DNA of 64,000 bases from NCBI GenBank assembly GCA_029851415.1, contig CM056743.1, forward strand, positions 70,586,186 through 70,650,185, read 5' to 3'. This DNA comes from Eretmocerus hayati. Its lineage: Eukaryota; Arthropoda; Insecta; Hymenoptera; Aphelinidae. The notes below the pieces were generated by a model. It was not told where the DNA came from. It saw only the letters and a program-made list of their open reading frames with translations, and did not search any database. Positions 1 through 11,268 of this stretch are shown one piece after another. The position numbers and the translations under genes are program-made. Position 1 is the stretch's first letter. Every line of letters begins with the position of its first letter.

Positions 1-446
1 AAAAATCTGTCTGAGGTTGTGCCTGTCCTCGATTATCCATCGAATACAAAGTTACCGCGGATGAGTACACTTGTTTGCTGCGGAGGCGACACGACATGTG
101 AACAAATCGGCAGAGGCCAACTTTTTTCACACGTCGCGTAAAATTTCCGCATGGTGTTTTGATTGAGTGTTGTTTTGTCAATAGGTTTGTCGGCGCGTGT
201 CTTTTTCATCGATAATATCAATTCGGATTCGCCACTGGTTGTTGCTTTTTAAATGTCACGCGATCTTTTTCTCAGCCAATTTTCAAATCCCATCGTTTTC
301 CAAATTGAGTTGAATGGGGAAAAATCTACAAAATGCATATATCAACTTCTTCTTACATTCACTATCTCCTAGCAGATCCTTTTTCCATCCTTTCGATACT
401 CTTACATTTGGCTATCGTAACCTTCATTCTCACAATATCTTATCAG
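1..446. other. No gene recognised; 5' flank of hAT-like ORF
   Basis: I see no coding signal. A pyrimidine-rich stretch ending in TATCAG at 441-446 looks like a splice acceptor directly before the hAT-like reading frame. An open stretch from 333 to 446 in the same frame is hydrophobic low-information sequence and is probably read-through of intron or 5' flank. No terminal inverted repeat of the transposon could be identified here. Confidence 0.4.
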
Positions 447-2453
447 GATGTCTCATATAAAAGGAAAGTGCCGGGCGATAATGAGGAGCAGCCTCCCAAA
501 AAGAGGAAACCTACTCCTTGGAATCCTGATTAGTTATTGGAACCTGATTTCAAAAATTGGCTGATGAAAGATCCGCAAAATCGAGATCGGTATGCTAGGT
601 GTAGGTACTGCGACAAATCTTTCTATTTCTTTGGCAGAAGTGATATCGATAGGCATCGAAAATCTCCATCGCATAATGATGCTATCGAGTTAGCAAAAAA
701 AGAGAATAGATATGTTGAGATTGAAATCCAGGAACCGTCTTTTAAAAGTAGAGTGAAACGTCTCGAGATGATCATAGCGATGTTCATCGCAGAAAATTCT
801 ATGAGCGTACATCTCGTAGAAAATCTAGTTCCGTTTCTTCGTAGATTAGCGAATTCTCCCGATGACCCACTCGCCCACATACAAATGAAAGATGATAAAT
901 GTATCAAGATAATAGAAAATGTTTTGTATAAAGAAGCTATTTCAGTTGTCGCCCACAATTTAAACTTCACTCATTGGTCTCCACTGATGGATGAAAGTAC
1001 GGACATTGGAAAGTTGAAAATATTAGCTGTTTCGGGACAATTCGTTGATCCGCTTACTAGGAAAGTTGTGCAGATGCTCCTCGGTCTCATCGAAATCGAT
1101 CCCTTGAATGCTAAAGCGTCTGATATTCTCAATGCCCTCACTACATTTTGTGGTAAACATAACATCAACATGAAAAAGATACCCGCACTCGGATGCGACA
1201 ACGCTTCAGTTTTTGTAGGTAGTGAGAATGGCGTGGCTGCTTTGATGAGGCGGGATATCGTTCCTTTCTTGATCCTGATGAACTGCATCTGCCACAGCCT
1301 CGCTTTAATTGCAGAATCTAGTAGTGAGCAGCTGCCTGGTGAAGTCGAAAGCTTGGTTAAGAAAATCTATAACTGGTTCAAGCTAAGTGGCAAACGTCAA
1401 AAAGAGTATGAAAAGTTCGTCGAGTTTTTGAAGTTGAGTGAACGTTTCTTCATGAAATTGTCTGGCACAAGGTGGCTAGAGGCTTGCGAATGCTACAGTT
1501 TAGTGCTAAAGGAGTGGGAAGCTCTGATTCTTTATTTCACGATGAAAGCTTTTGACCATAGCAATGATACTGAAAGGAACACAATTTTGGATCTTTTGAA
1601 TGATAAGAAAAATCGAGCGCTCACTATGTTTCTAGTTTATAACCTCCACGAATTCAATGAATTTAATGCAAATTATCAAACCAAAAATCTCATGATCCAT
1701 CGCTTGTGGAGGGATACTGAATCATTCATGAAAGTTATAGGATCTAGATTCATCACTCCCCAAGCTTTACAGAACATCACAGCTCTCGACTTCAGCATCG
1801 CAGACAATCGTAAGACTCGCGACGAAATTGATCTAGATCCAGAGTGTAACAATTTTTTGACCAGATTGACTGAAGAAGAGAGGATCGTAGTTAGGGAATT
1901 CGCTGAGAAGTTTTATGAGAAAGCAATTGAAGGGATGCGTGCTCGACTTATTCACAATAAAGATTTCTTACAGCGGTTGATCTTTGTTGAACCCGAAGTA
2001 GCATTGTCAGATGATCGAAATCCCGAGTGTATCCAATACCTCCGCGAGAATCACTTCCCTTCCATTGATTTAGCTGAACTCCTCGACGAATGGAAAATAC
2101 TCCCTGAACAGTTCACAGATGATCAAAAAAGAGAATATTCTGCATTGAACGTTGTAGATTTTTGGAAAATTATTGTAGAGTTACAGGCAGAGGAACAACC
2201 AATTTTCCCTAACTTGAAAATATTGACAGAGGCCGTTCTTTCAATTCCTCATTCTAATGCAGATCCAGAGCGTCAATTTTCAGTCGTTAATGAGATTAAG
2301 AATAAAAAAAGTAATAGAATGCAGATAGATTTGTTGAACGCAAGATGCTTTATTAAATCTTTCGATGGGGTGTACCCTGGAGCTAACGCCTTCAACTTTG
2401 AGCCAACAGCTGGGCATTACGCAAGATTCACTAAGAGAATGTATGATACTTGA
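447..2453 (+). pseudogene. hAT-superfamily transposase-like protein (BED zinc finger, hAT dimerisation), one in-frame stop
   Basis: Open frame 537-2453 (638 codons), preceded in the same frame by an open stretch ending in a TAG at 531-533. Numbering from 537: a BED-type zinc finger with C22, C25, H40 and H46; a DDE-type core with the hAT landmarks LMDESTD (D152) and GCDNASV (D221), then CICHSLALI; and a C-terminal hAT dimerisation segment containing IPHSNADPERQFS near residue 580. Length fits ZBED/hAT transposases, which cut and paste DNA in the nucleus. The upstream piece is lysine-rich (PPKKRKP, NLS-like) and its codons continue naturally into the main frame, so the TAG probably inactivates one protein. 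A splice acceptor at 441-446 suggests an upstream exon. The single stop and otherwise open frame suggest a recent insertion. Alternatively it is a domesticated ZBED-like gene starting inside the frame. Confidence 0.82.
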
Positions 2454-2456
2454 ATT

Positions 2457-4213
2457 TTATTGATTCAGACAGCTTCTGTCAGATACTACGTAATTACAAT
2501 TAACACTTAATTAACCACGAGGAATTTTGGGACATTTCAATCTCATTCCATTTCAAATTTGTTTCATCGAATGTAAGAAAAAACGAATCAAAATTTCATG
2601 TTTGTTACCCTTAAATCTAAATATCAACTCGTGACCCCGTTCAAAAGATTCAAGTCTTAAGATTCACATGTATATATATATAAAAAAGAAACTATATATA
2701 TACACACATCACGTATGTAATGAATGATGAAGTCTTGCTTCATAAGGTTTATTTTGGATGATCCAATTTTCTTGTACAGGGGTGTTTCATTCGAGGTTTC
2801 TTCACTGCGTTCTTCATATTTGATAAGTTGTTAAAATAATGTATCTTGTGACAATGGAGAGTTCACAGGTGAGTGAAGCGTGCGCTATTGACGGAGGCCG
2901 GCATGAGCGATGAATGATTTCCACAGATATAAAGTCTTTATGGTGGAAGTACAGGATACACTCATGAGAGGGAATTTTCAGGTGTCATTAGGTGAGATAC
3001 GTTACTACTTGATGACAGGAGTATTCATGTGCTTTAGTTCCATAAATATTACATTTCTATCTCAGGCCCATTTCATTGAGAAATGCAATATCTGTTGGAC
3101 CGTTCCCATTGCGTTTGCGATAATTTCGACCCAAGTTTTCTCAGATGCAACTGCGCTCAGGACTTTATACTCTGTACTCTCGTAAGCCAATTTTACCTTT
3201 GGAAACTTTCATCTCGCTCAATATCATCAATGTGTATCTGGAAGGAATCGAGCTTTCATAAATAATAGATCATGAATATGTACTATATCTTTTGCGTGAC
3301 TGGAAATATTGAACTCAAGATTATTAAGATGACAGTAAAATCTATTCATTTATGAGTTTTGGAAAGTTCTGCATATCGTCCAAAAGGCCGAAACCAAGAA
3401 AATATTCCACTCAATTCATCGCGATTTACTTTTATGGCCTCTTCATGATCCATTATTCATAAAAACTACTGAATTTAATTTTTAATCAAAATTCAAGCAG
3501 GCAAAAACGCGGTATTATGGCTATTGGCGATGGAACCCGCGGTCATCTCTTTAAAATGATCCTATACCATCGATTGATTTAAATGTTTTTCAATTGAAGC
3601 ACAGAGATTCAATCGGTTGATATATGTAATCACTTTAAAGAGACGAAAAAAAAGTTCCAACGCGCAAAGCTTGTGGAGTTTCTGAGTATTTGCTCACTAA
3701 GATTAGTAGTCGCATGTATAAATTACTGAGACATCTCTTACTTAGGAGAAATACTGTGAAATTAACAAGCAAGAGCAGTACCTCATGGGTTGCATGGAAA
3801 TCTGCTCAAAATCAACACTCCCCCCCCCCGATTATCGTTCCATCCGCATCCCAAACCCATTGCCCTCCACACATCACTGCTCCGCAATCTGCAGTAGTAG
3901 CGACTCTACTCGAAATAGCAATTTTGATTCGTTTTTTTATCAGCGCTAACACTTGGCCGAGAGTAGTGCTAGATCTTTGTACCCGGTTGCATAATTTCAG
4001 GACTGTTGCCATTTTCATTGCTTTAGGAAGGAGTGTTCACTGTATTGGAACTTGAGGCAAAAATACACATCATGATAGTAACGGAGTGAAGCATAAATCT
4101 ATTTACACGAGACATCAAGAGGTGGTAGAATTATTCAGAGAGAACAAGAAAAAAACGCCTGTACTCGCGGTGTCAGGCAAACTGTTTAATATGCCCCCTA
4201 GATGAATAATAAG
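2457..4213. other. No gene recognised (1.7 kb)
   Basis: A short AT dinucleotide tract lies at about 2672-2704. Small open frames (2910-3185, 3690-4055) show no recognisable motif and average composition. I see no transposon ends. The last 4 bp, ATAC at 4214-4217, are the target duplication of the following LTR element. Confidence 0.4.
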
Positions 4214-5089
4214 ATACTGACGTCGGCAGGGGGGTAGCAAAAAGGTGGAAAAGGTGGTGAGGGTGATGTTGATGAACTCACACACGTATGTCACAATAAA
4301 CGTCCCCAATAGGGATATTTATTCCCTGCCCTTGTCCACTGAACAAGATCCGCGGCACACCTTATGTAACGGATTCACATTCACGCGGTGGCCCGGTCCG
4401 GCGGATCCGGACGGCGGTCTATCACACTGTACACACATTTGCGATGGACTCTATATGACGGGGTGCACCAGGACGTGGTGCGGCCCCGCGACGAAATATC
4501 GGGAGGACGCTGACGTACGCGCCTATCGAGGTTCCGGGACTCAATGTGTAAATGTTCATCATTGATCGGTCTATTTATACTAAAACCATTGCATCTAACC
4601 GAAGTAATTCGTTAGCGCATTACAAAGTAAAGAAATGCAACGCTGATTCTCATTACATGATCTAGAAACGGCGCGGTGAATTTTGTAATTGGACCCTTCG
4701 TTACGCTCATTGGAAATAGTAATATCTGGCCGCATTACAATTTGAAAACAACGTGTCAAATTTTGTAACGCGCGTGTGCATTACGCGCATTGTACAGGTG
4801 ATTAGAGATGACATTACAAATGGCAAGAGAATTTACAAACAATGACGCGGCACTTGGTTGCTACTGTATATCGTCGCCCCCGAAGAAGAAAAACACTTTC
4901 TGGATTACCGGTGAAGAGTAACACCTTCTGGATGCATTCATGAAAAGAAACACCATCCGTATCCCAGGACGAAGATTAACACGTATTTTTAACCAGCGAC
5001 GAAAAATAACGCTCGGCTGTTGCTTCCGACGAATAGTAACACCCGCTCGTAACTACCGGCGAAGATGAACACGTTGCCCGTAGTAGCGA

Positions 5090-5515
5090 CGAAAAGTAAC
5101 ATTTGCCGAGAGCCCGGACGAATAAGAACACCTACCGTATGCCCGGACGAAAAAAAACACCTGCCGTATGCCCCGACGAAGAAAAACACCTGCCGTATGC
5201 CCCGACGAAGAAAAACACCTGCTGTATGCCCCGACGAAAAAAAAACACCTGCTGTATGCCCGGACGAAAAAAAACACCTGCCGTATGCCCCGACGAAGAA
5301 AAACACTTGCTGTATGCCCCGACGAAAAAAAAACACCTGCTGTATGTCCGGACGAAAAAAAACACCGACTGTATGCCCGGACGAAGAAAAACACCTACTG
5401 TATGCCCGGACGAAGAAAAACACCTCCCGTAAGCGTGGACGAAAAAAAAAATACCTCCCGTAAGTCCCGACGAAAAAAAACACCTCCTGTGAGCTCCGAC
5501 GAAGAAAAACACCTG
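5090..5515. repeat. 29-bp tandem array, left arm of FB1
   Basis: About 14 contiguous ~29-bp units, each beginning CGACGAAG or CGACGAAA and continuing through AAACACC to TATGCCC. No spacers separate them. Because 29 is not a multiple of 3, every frame stays open through the array, which explains long arginine/lysine-rich or phenylalanine-rich open frames on both strands here. They are not genes. Confidence 0.92.
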
Positions 5516-7200
5516 GTGGTAATAACCGGACTTATCTCTGAAAAAAATGTTAATTCCAATGTTTTCTGTCAGAGAATATACTTTTCCTCATCCATCAATA
5601 CTGTAGACGAAAGTACATTGTTCAACTTTTGGGAGAGGCTGGAGATCTCCATTTATTTCATTTATGCTAGGAAAAGCATTCAGTAAGGGTGATTCTCATT
5701 ATTTGTCGGATATTCAATCAGACTGACAAACTGAGAATTAGTGTCGCGGACTATAAGCTCGGAATGAGGCACCAGATCTCGATCCAAAGTGGTGAAAACA
5801 CAACATCTGCAGTGCTTGTCACAGAATCGTCAGTCGACTGCGTATCCGGCGGAATCGATTCTGTTTAGCTCATTTTCTGGTGATACCATTCTCTATACTA
5901 CTAAGAAGAAAAACATCGAATTCTTTTTTGAGCCTTTCAAACCAATCTTGAAGCAGAGGTCATTTTGTCCGTGACCTTCACATCTCGGAATCTTTCACAT
6001 GCTCATACATCGGAAAAGTTTTGCGGGACCCTTCTTACTGGCTGCATATGGCAGATGAACTGAAACTTCACCTTCGAAACGATTATTACCTTAGATCGCA
6101 GTGCATGGATGTAATATCAGCAAATATTCTTTCTGAACACCTTGACTTCTCAACGGAACTGTTTATAGAAGTCCAAATACCTGTGGGCGCAGACTTGATA
6201 AATACTTGATATTCGGTAGTAACAATGAATCTGCGAAAAATGAACAAAGCAAAACTTTGAAGGTAAGAAAACGATGACAATTGAAGTTTTCTCCCGCGAA
6301 CATAATATGTTATATTAAAACATACTTTCGAGGAAAATGTTGAGAATAGGATTCCTAGAAAATCAGTTCTTCATGTATTCGACATTTCCCTCCATAGAAA
6401 GCATCTATAAATTGAAAACTTTATTCAAAAGCAATATCGCCATAGACATTTTAAATCACGCAATTATCCTGCCAGTACTTGTAACTAAGATCGAAGCATG
6501 CGCACTGTACCGAGAAACCCCTTTCCTTGTTAGAAATACTTATTGTAAGTCCAAAACGATACACGAATGCACGCTTGAAGGGAATCATAGAATCTTACAG
6601 GTAAGAAAAGCCATCTTATTGTCTACCTTTGAACTGATTTGGAACCATGAGAAGAATCTGAGATATGATTTTGTGTGAGCGACACGTGAAGCTCTCCCAT
6701 ATATAGACTAGACCGTGACACGGCCTTTTTCGAAGATTAATAATTTTGGAGTGTAATAACAAATCTAGACGAGAACGAAACCAAATAACTTCTGAGACCT
6801 CCTAAATTTGATCTCGAGTTCAGCAATTCGATTGACAAAGTATACCGTGAACTGAACGTCCTTCGATAGGAAAAAATTAAGAAGAGGAAATGAGGAAGAA
6901 GATACAGCTGCCTCACACTATGCAATAATTGCGGGGGTGTTTCAAGTGGAAAAAAAATTACGATGGACTAGAATTATCGTGTAGATTTCCAGGAGAGAGA
7001 GAGAGAGAGAATAGTTTTGATGAATGTGAGCAGTAAGAATCATGCAATAGGTGATATTTACGAGACGTTCTTGGCTTGGGGCAGAGGTGATGATGCTCTC
7101 TGCTGGTGCAACGCCCAGACATAATTTTTCCTTCATATATGAGTTGAAGCGCCTCCTAACAGTATAAAAAACCCCCAGATGTTTTCTTTGCCGAACGATG
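5516..7200. other. FB1 central region, no recognised gene
   Basis: Unique-looking DNA between the arms. Open frames at 6021-6209 and 6337-6678 end close to donor-like sequences (AAGGTAAGA at 6258, CAGGTAAGA at 6598), so they could be captured exons. No motif is recognisable, and a (GA)n tract lies at about 6992-7010. Coding status is undecided. Confidence 0.35.
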
Positions 7201-7204
7201 ATGA

Positions 7205-7500
7205 GAGGTGTTTTTCTTCGTCCGGGCATACAGTAGGTTTTTTTTTCGTCGGGGCATACATTAGGTGTTTTTTTTCGTCGGGGCATACAGCAGGTGTTTC
7301 TCTTCGTCGGGGCATACAGCAGGTGTTTTTTTTTCGCCGGGGCATACAGCAGGTGTTTTTTTTCGTCGGGGCATACAGCAGGTGTTTTTCTTCGTCGGGG
7401 CATACGGCAGGTGTTTTTTTTCGTCCGGGCATACGGCAGGTGTTCGTTTTCGTCCGGGCTTACGAGAGGTGTTTTTCTTCGTCCGGGCATCCGGCAAACG
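7205..7500. repeat. 29-bp tandem array, right arm of FB1
   Basis: About 10 units of the same 29-bp family as the left arm but inverted (CTTCGTCG orientation). Additional diverged units run on to the right end at 7673. Open frames across it are artefacts of the repeat length. Confidence 0.92.
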
Positions 7501-8634
7501 TTACTTTTCGACGGTGATCACGACCAAGTCTTATTTTTCGAGGCGGGTACGAGAGAAGTGCTACTCTTCGACGCTTGATACATATCGTGTTACTTTTCGT
7601 CGGTGACTAACACGCAAGTGTTAGTCTTCGTCGCGTGATAGTATGCAAGTGTTCTTCTTCTTCGGGGGCGACGATATTACGATAATAAGGTTGTGCATTA
7701 CAATACACAGTATAGTGATGCATCCCTATGTCATGCCGGTGCGACGGACCTGCTCCGCATGTCTCTATACATATAGGTATACATATATACACGCGTATGC
7801 ATCTATGTATCACGATCCTGCGAGGCCGGCGTCGGCAAACACAGCTACGGCCTCGCAGACAGCGAACGGATAGGCACAGCAGAAAAGGAAAAGAGCGGCT
7901 CGTGCTCCGACTTGCATGGTGCCGACGGCTACACGATCGGACGCGATTGAATGTTTCTAAATTTCTTCTATAACTATGTGACATTATCAAAATTGCAGCA
8001 TAACTAGTATTTCGAATAACAATTATTTGAAATTCACAAGATTTATGAATTTTGCTTTTTGCGGAAATTTTGAAAATGGGCACATCAATCGGCCCCAAAA
8101 AATTTAGAATCGAAATCGCGGACACACACACAATCATAACCACGAGTGGACGCAGAACAAAGCTCAAAAACGACTCACGAGATTCAATGGGATACATCGA
8201 GTTCATTCGGTCGCTGCTCACTGTTGTCGTGCTCCTGGTGATGCTCCGTTGCTGCTGTCTGGTCGTGGGCGACGGTGAATGACCATGCGAAGTGAGGGCT
8301 ACGGCACGTTTATCGCTTGCAGAAATTCGGACATGAAGTCATCGTCGTCTTGGATCGGTTCTATCTCCACGGCGATGCCCTCGTCGTGTTCTTCTGGCGG
8401 GTGTTGCGCCTCCTGGCGCTCGGCATCTTGCTGCGCCATGCCTGACGCATCGATGATTTGATCCGCTGCTTGCATCAGCTCGTCTGCGCTGATCTCGTAC
8501 AACAGCTCTCCTTGAGCTTGGGATGAGTCTGCCCGAGCCATCCTGGACTCCGAGCGCGACGCGGGTCGGAGCGGCACTCCCAGGTATGCCCTCACGGACT
8601 CAGGGGCATTGGCGTTGACATCGGCACACCTTGA

Positions 8635-9255
8635 TCATGGTCCGGCTCCGAGTTGCAACGGGTCGACGGCCTCGCCGTACTGGGCGGCGGCTGCTCTACG
8701 GAACTCCTCCGCAGGGCTATGCACAGCCGGATAGCCTGCTCCGTTCTGGGCAACTCCGGGTGACGGAACTGGGTTGACCTCCCCGCCCTGGCGGTGAGCT
8801 GGTTCGGCGGGTCCAGTCTCTTGCGGGTGACCACCTCCTGGGGCCATTGATGAATTTTGCGCGGAACCTGGCGCCACAGCGACGGGCTCCGGGTAACGCG
8901 GCTCGCATTCGGGTGCTGCTGCTGCTGCGGCGGCGTTGCCGCGGCGTCGAGCGCGCCGTGGTCGCTGCTGGACGGGCTCCTGCACGTGTCCCGCTGGAGC
9001 GGTGAGACGGTCGGCCAGAGCGACCAGTTCCTGGTCGAATTCACGAGCGGCTTCTCGACGGCGTCGGTTCCGGCGAGCGAGTGCTCGGCCTCTGCATCGG
9101 TTGACTCTGGCACGGTTGTGACGTCGCCGGCGATTTTCTCTAATGAACGCGTCTAATTCTTGCTCAGCTTCGGAGACGCGGTTGTCCAAGTCCTCGTCGT
9201 CCTCGCCGCAGCAGGCCAGGGCGAGGGCCAACATCTTACGAGAGTCGACACGCAT
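8635..9255 (-). CDS. Arginine-rich gag-like ORF of the LTR element
   Basis: 206 codons. Residues 1-45 are acidic and helical in look (CCGEDDEDLD), residues 38-75 are strongly basic with runs of RRRR, and the C-terminal half is rich in Ala, Pro, Gly and Gln. A basic nucleic-acid-binding domain with a disordered tail would suit a Gag-type protein, but no zinc knuckle or capsid motif is visible. It sits inside the LTR element with no neighbours of clear function. It may be remnant coding sequence or captured host sequence. Confidence 0.35.
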   Translation of the reverse strand: MRVDSRKMLALALACCGEDDEDLDNRVSEAEQELDAFIRENRRRRHNRARVNRCRGRALARRNRRRREAAREFDQELVALADRLTAPAGHVQEPVQQRPRRARRRGNAAAAAAAPECEPRYPEPVAVAPGSAQNSSMAPGGGHPQETGPAEPAHRQGGEVNPVPSPGVAQNGAGYPAVHSPAEEFRRAAAAQYGEAVDPLQLGAGP

Positions 9256-9971
9256 TTCTTCACTGCTTGGACACTTGACGAAGAATACAGGGGTCTCGAA
9301 TTTCGGAGCACGGTAGTTCGAGAGTGGCGAAACGTGGAAGTGATGACCAAGCGAAGCTGTGACATCTACTGGCTGGAGCTGCGCTGCGTTGCGGGCAGCC
9401 CTTGCGGCGCGGTCCTTGCGGCGGCGGAGGGAGAGGGATGAAGGGCTCCTCTCCTCCCGTGGACTTGTATCTAACGCTGTCCGTGCGCCCCCCCTCTCCA
9501 GGGATGGCTGATGCGTGTGTCGGGCCCGTTTTCGGACCGCGTGCTGGGTCCTCGATAACCAGGGCAGCCACGCGTTCTTTCAACGCGGGAATCCCACCTG
9601 CACTTGGGGAACTGTCCTGCGATGTGGCAGCGATCAAGTATGGCGGCCTGATGGCGACTTGATCGGATCGCGTTCCGGCATTAACGTGATGCGGTGCACG
9701 TGACGAGAATTGGGGTGGTTTGACAACGATTGGGGGAGGCACGTCGCCTTTGGCCACCCAGTCGGACCACTTCTCGGTGCTTTCGTTGGTCTGGCTACGT
9801 ATTGCCAGACAACAGGGATGATCCAGCATCCAGCGGACGACCATCAATGTCCGTGACTCTTTCGAGAGCCTTGAAGCCATCGGGTGCGGGTTTTTTTACA
9901 TTCGCCGGCACCGTCTGGCCGTGGTTGGACGGTTTTTCTTCTCTTCGCCGGCCCACCACGTTGTTGAAGCG

Positions 9972-10142
9972 TTAGATCAGGTCGTCGGCGTACGCTGCCG
10001 GTGCTCGGTGGGTTGTCAAGCGATCCATCATGATTTGGAACGTCGCCGGGGCGTTTCTTGATCCTTTGATGGTCGAGACGAGGATGTGGGCGCCACCCGA
10101 TGCGAATTTGGTTTTTTCATCGGGAATTTGTCGTAGCAGTTG
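9972..10142 (-). pseudogene. Reverse transcriptase fragment (Ty3/gypsy-like)
   Basis: The minus-strand frame shows, in order, a stretch resembling the 'EKTAF' region of gypsy RT (DEKTKFASGG), then RNAPATFQIMMD, then YADDLI at the end. The NAPATFQ palm motif followed by Y-x-D-D is diagnostic of retroelement RT, with YADD as the catalytic box. Only about 57 residues survive before a stop. The fragment lies ~40 nt downstream of the primer-binding site, far closer than in an intact element, which points to a large internal deletion. Confidence 0.7.
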
Positions 10143-10182
10143 TCTTGGTGATGAGGCTCTTCTCGGGGTCGTGTTGCTCGTG

Positions 10183-10199
10183 CCCATAGTTGGGCGCCA
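10183..10199 (-). promoter_or_regulatory. Primer-binding site (PBS)
   Basis: Minus-strand TGGCGCCCAACTATGGG starts 2 nt after the LTR's terminal CA. TGG at the start and the position are canonical for a tRNA-primed minus-strand DNA synthesis site. TGGCGCC matches tRNAs ending GGCGCCA (lysine-type among them), but I cannot name the tRNA without a search. Confidence 0.75.
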
Positions 10200-10201
10200 C
10201 T

Positions 10202-11264
10202 TGACGTCGGCAGGGGGTGGCAAAAAGGTGGAAAAGGTGGTGAGTGTGATGTTGATAAACTCACATACGTATGTCACAATAAACGTCACCAATAGGGATA
10301 TTTATTCCCTGCCTTTGTCCACTGAACAAGATCCGCGGCACACCTTATGTAACGGATTCACATTCACGCGGTGGCCCGGTCCGGCGGATCCGGACGGCGA
10401 TCTATCACACTGTACACACATTTGCGATGGACTCTATATGACGGGGTGCACCAGGACGTGGTGCGGCCCCGCGACGAAATATCGGGAGGACGCTGACGTA
10501 CGCGCCTATCGAGGTTTCGGGACTCAATGTGTAAATGTTCATCATTGATCGGTCTATTTATACTAAAACCATTGCATCTAACCGAAGTAATTCGTTAGCG
10601 CATTACAAAGTAAAGAAATGCAACGCTGATTCTCATTACATGATCTAGGAATGGCGCGGTGAATTTTGTAATTGGGCCCTTCGTTACGCTCATTGGAAAT
10701 AGTAATATCTGGCCGCATTACAATTTGAAAACAACGTGTCAAATTTTGTAACGCGCGTGTGCATTACGCGCATTGTGCAGGTGATTAGAGATGTCATTAC
10801 AAATGGCAAAAGAATTTACAAACAATGACGCGGCACTTGGTTGCTACTGTATATTACGATAATAAGGTTGTGCATTACAATACACAGTATAGTAATGCAT
10901 CCCTATGTCATGCCGGTGCGTTGCACCTGCTCCGCATGTCTCTATACATATAGGTATACATATATACACGCGTATGCATCTATGTATCACGATCCTGCGA
11001 GGCCGGCGTCGGCAAACACAGCTACGGCCTCGCAGACAGCGAACGGATAGGCACAGCAGAAAAGGAAAAGAGCGGCTCGTGCTCCGACTTGCATGGTGCC
11101 GACGGCTACACGATCGGACGCGATTGAATGTTTTTAAATTTTTCCTATAACTATGTGACATTATCAAAATTGCAGCATAACTAGTATTTCGAATAACAAT
11201 TATTTCAAATTTACAAGATTTTTGAATTTTGCTTTTTGCGGAAATTTTGGAAATGGGCACATCA
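10202..11264 (-). repeat. 5' LTR (LTR B), uninterrupted, 1063 bp
   Basis: A direct copy of LTR A without the foldback. It retains the empty FB1 target (CTGTATATTACG near 10850-10860). The TSD copy ATAC follows at 11265-11268. Confidence 0.9.
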
Positions 11265-11268
11265 ATAC

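Larger units (their letters stand above)
4872..7673. mobile_element. Foldback element FB1 with tandem-repeat arms
   Basis: A 2802-bp element whose ends are perfect inverted copies (CGTCGCCCCCGAAGAAG at the left, its complement at the right). Each arm is built of ~29-bp tandem units starting CGACGAAG and containing AAACACC. Target duplication is ATAT (4868-4871, 7674-7677). The uninterrupted sequence survives in LTR B near 10852-10858, directly showing the pre-insertion site. The middle (about 5520-7200) is not repetitive and encodes nothing I recognise. No transposase is visible, so movement would need one in trans. Confidence 0.9.
4218..8087 (-). repeat. 3' LTR (LTR A), interrupted by FB1 at 4872-7673
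   Basis: LTR A consists of 4218-4871 plus 7678-8087, with the ATAT target duplication of FB1 at 4868-4871 and 7674-7677. It matches LTR B over its whole length with scattered substitutions. Minus-strand reading ends with GACGTCA at 4218. The base run just outside its 5' edge (8088-8105) reads as a short T/G tract on the minus strand and is a weak polypurine-tract candidate. Confidence 0.88.
8088..10201 (-). other. Interior of LTR element; GC-rich, degenerate coding traces
   Basis: The interior is markedly richer in G+C than its AT-rich surroundings, especially 8300-9900. Minus-strand open frames: 8299-8595 (acidic), 8635-9255 (an acidic start, then very arginine-rich, then proline/alanine-rich), 9260-9880 (fragmentary). 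The arginine-rich protein could be a nucleic-acid-binding gag-like product but lacks a recognisable CCHC knuckle. Gene order is abnormal because the RT scrap lies directly behind the primer-binding site, upstream of the gag-like frames, so internal deletion or rearrangement is likely. Confidence 0.5.
4218..11264 (-). mobile_element. LTR retrotransposon (Ty3/gypsy-like), minus strand, non-autonomous, 3' LTR split by a foldback
   Basis: Two direct ~1.06-kb repeats bound the element: 4218-8087 (interrupted) and 10202-11264. On the minus strand each begins TGATGTGCCC and ends GACGTCA, the usual TG...CA form. A 4-bp duplication ATAC flanks the whole element (4214-4217 and 11265-11268). A primer-binding-site-like sequence follows the 5' LTR by 2 nt (10183-10199). 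The interior is only ~2.1 kb (8088-10201), GC-rich, with an RT scrap and no complete gag-pol, so the copy could only move with trans-acting enzymes. LTR A minus the insert is 1064 bp against 1063 bp for LTR B, which supports the reading. The Ty3/gypsy assignment rests on the NAPATFQ and YADD motifs and is moderate. Confidence 0.88.

Noticed and set aside
5090..5515. CRISPR array (regular ~29-bp repeats)
   Set aside because: Units are contiguous with no unique spacers, occur inverted at 7205-7500, and the host is eukaryotic. They are foldback arms.
4989..5686. Several 100-170-codon ORFs on both strands
   Set aside because: They read through the 29-bp tandem array in every frame. The protein 'repeats' reflect DNA repetition.
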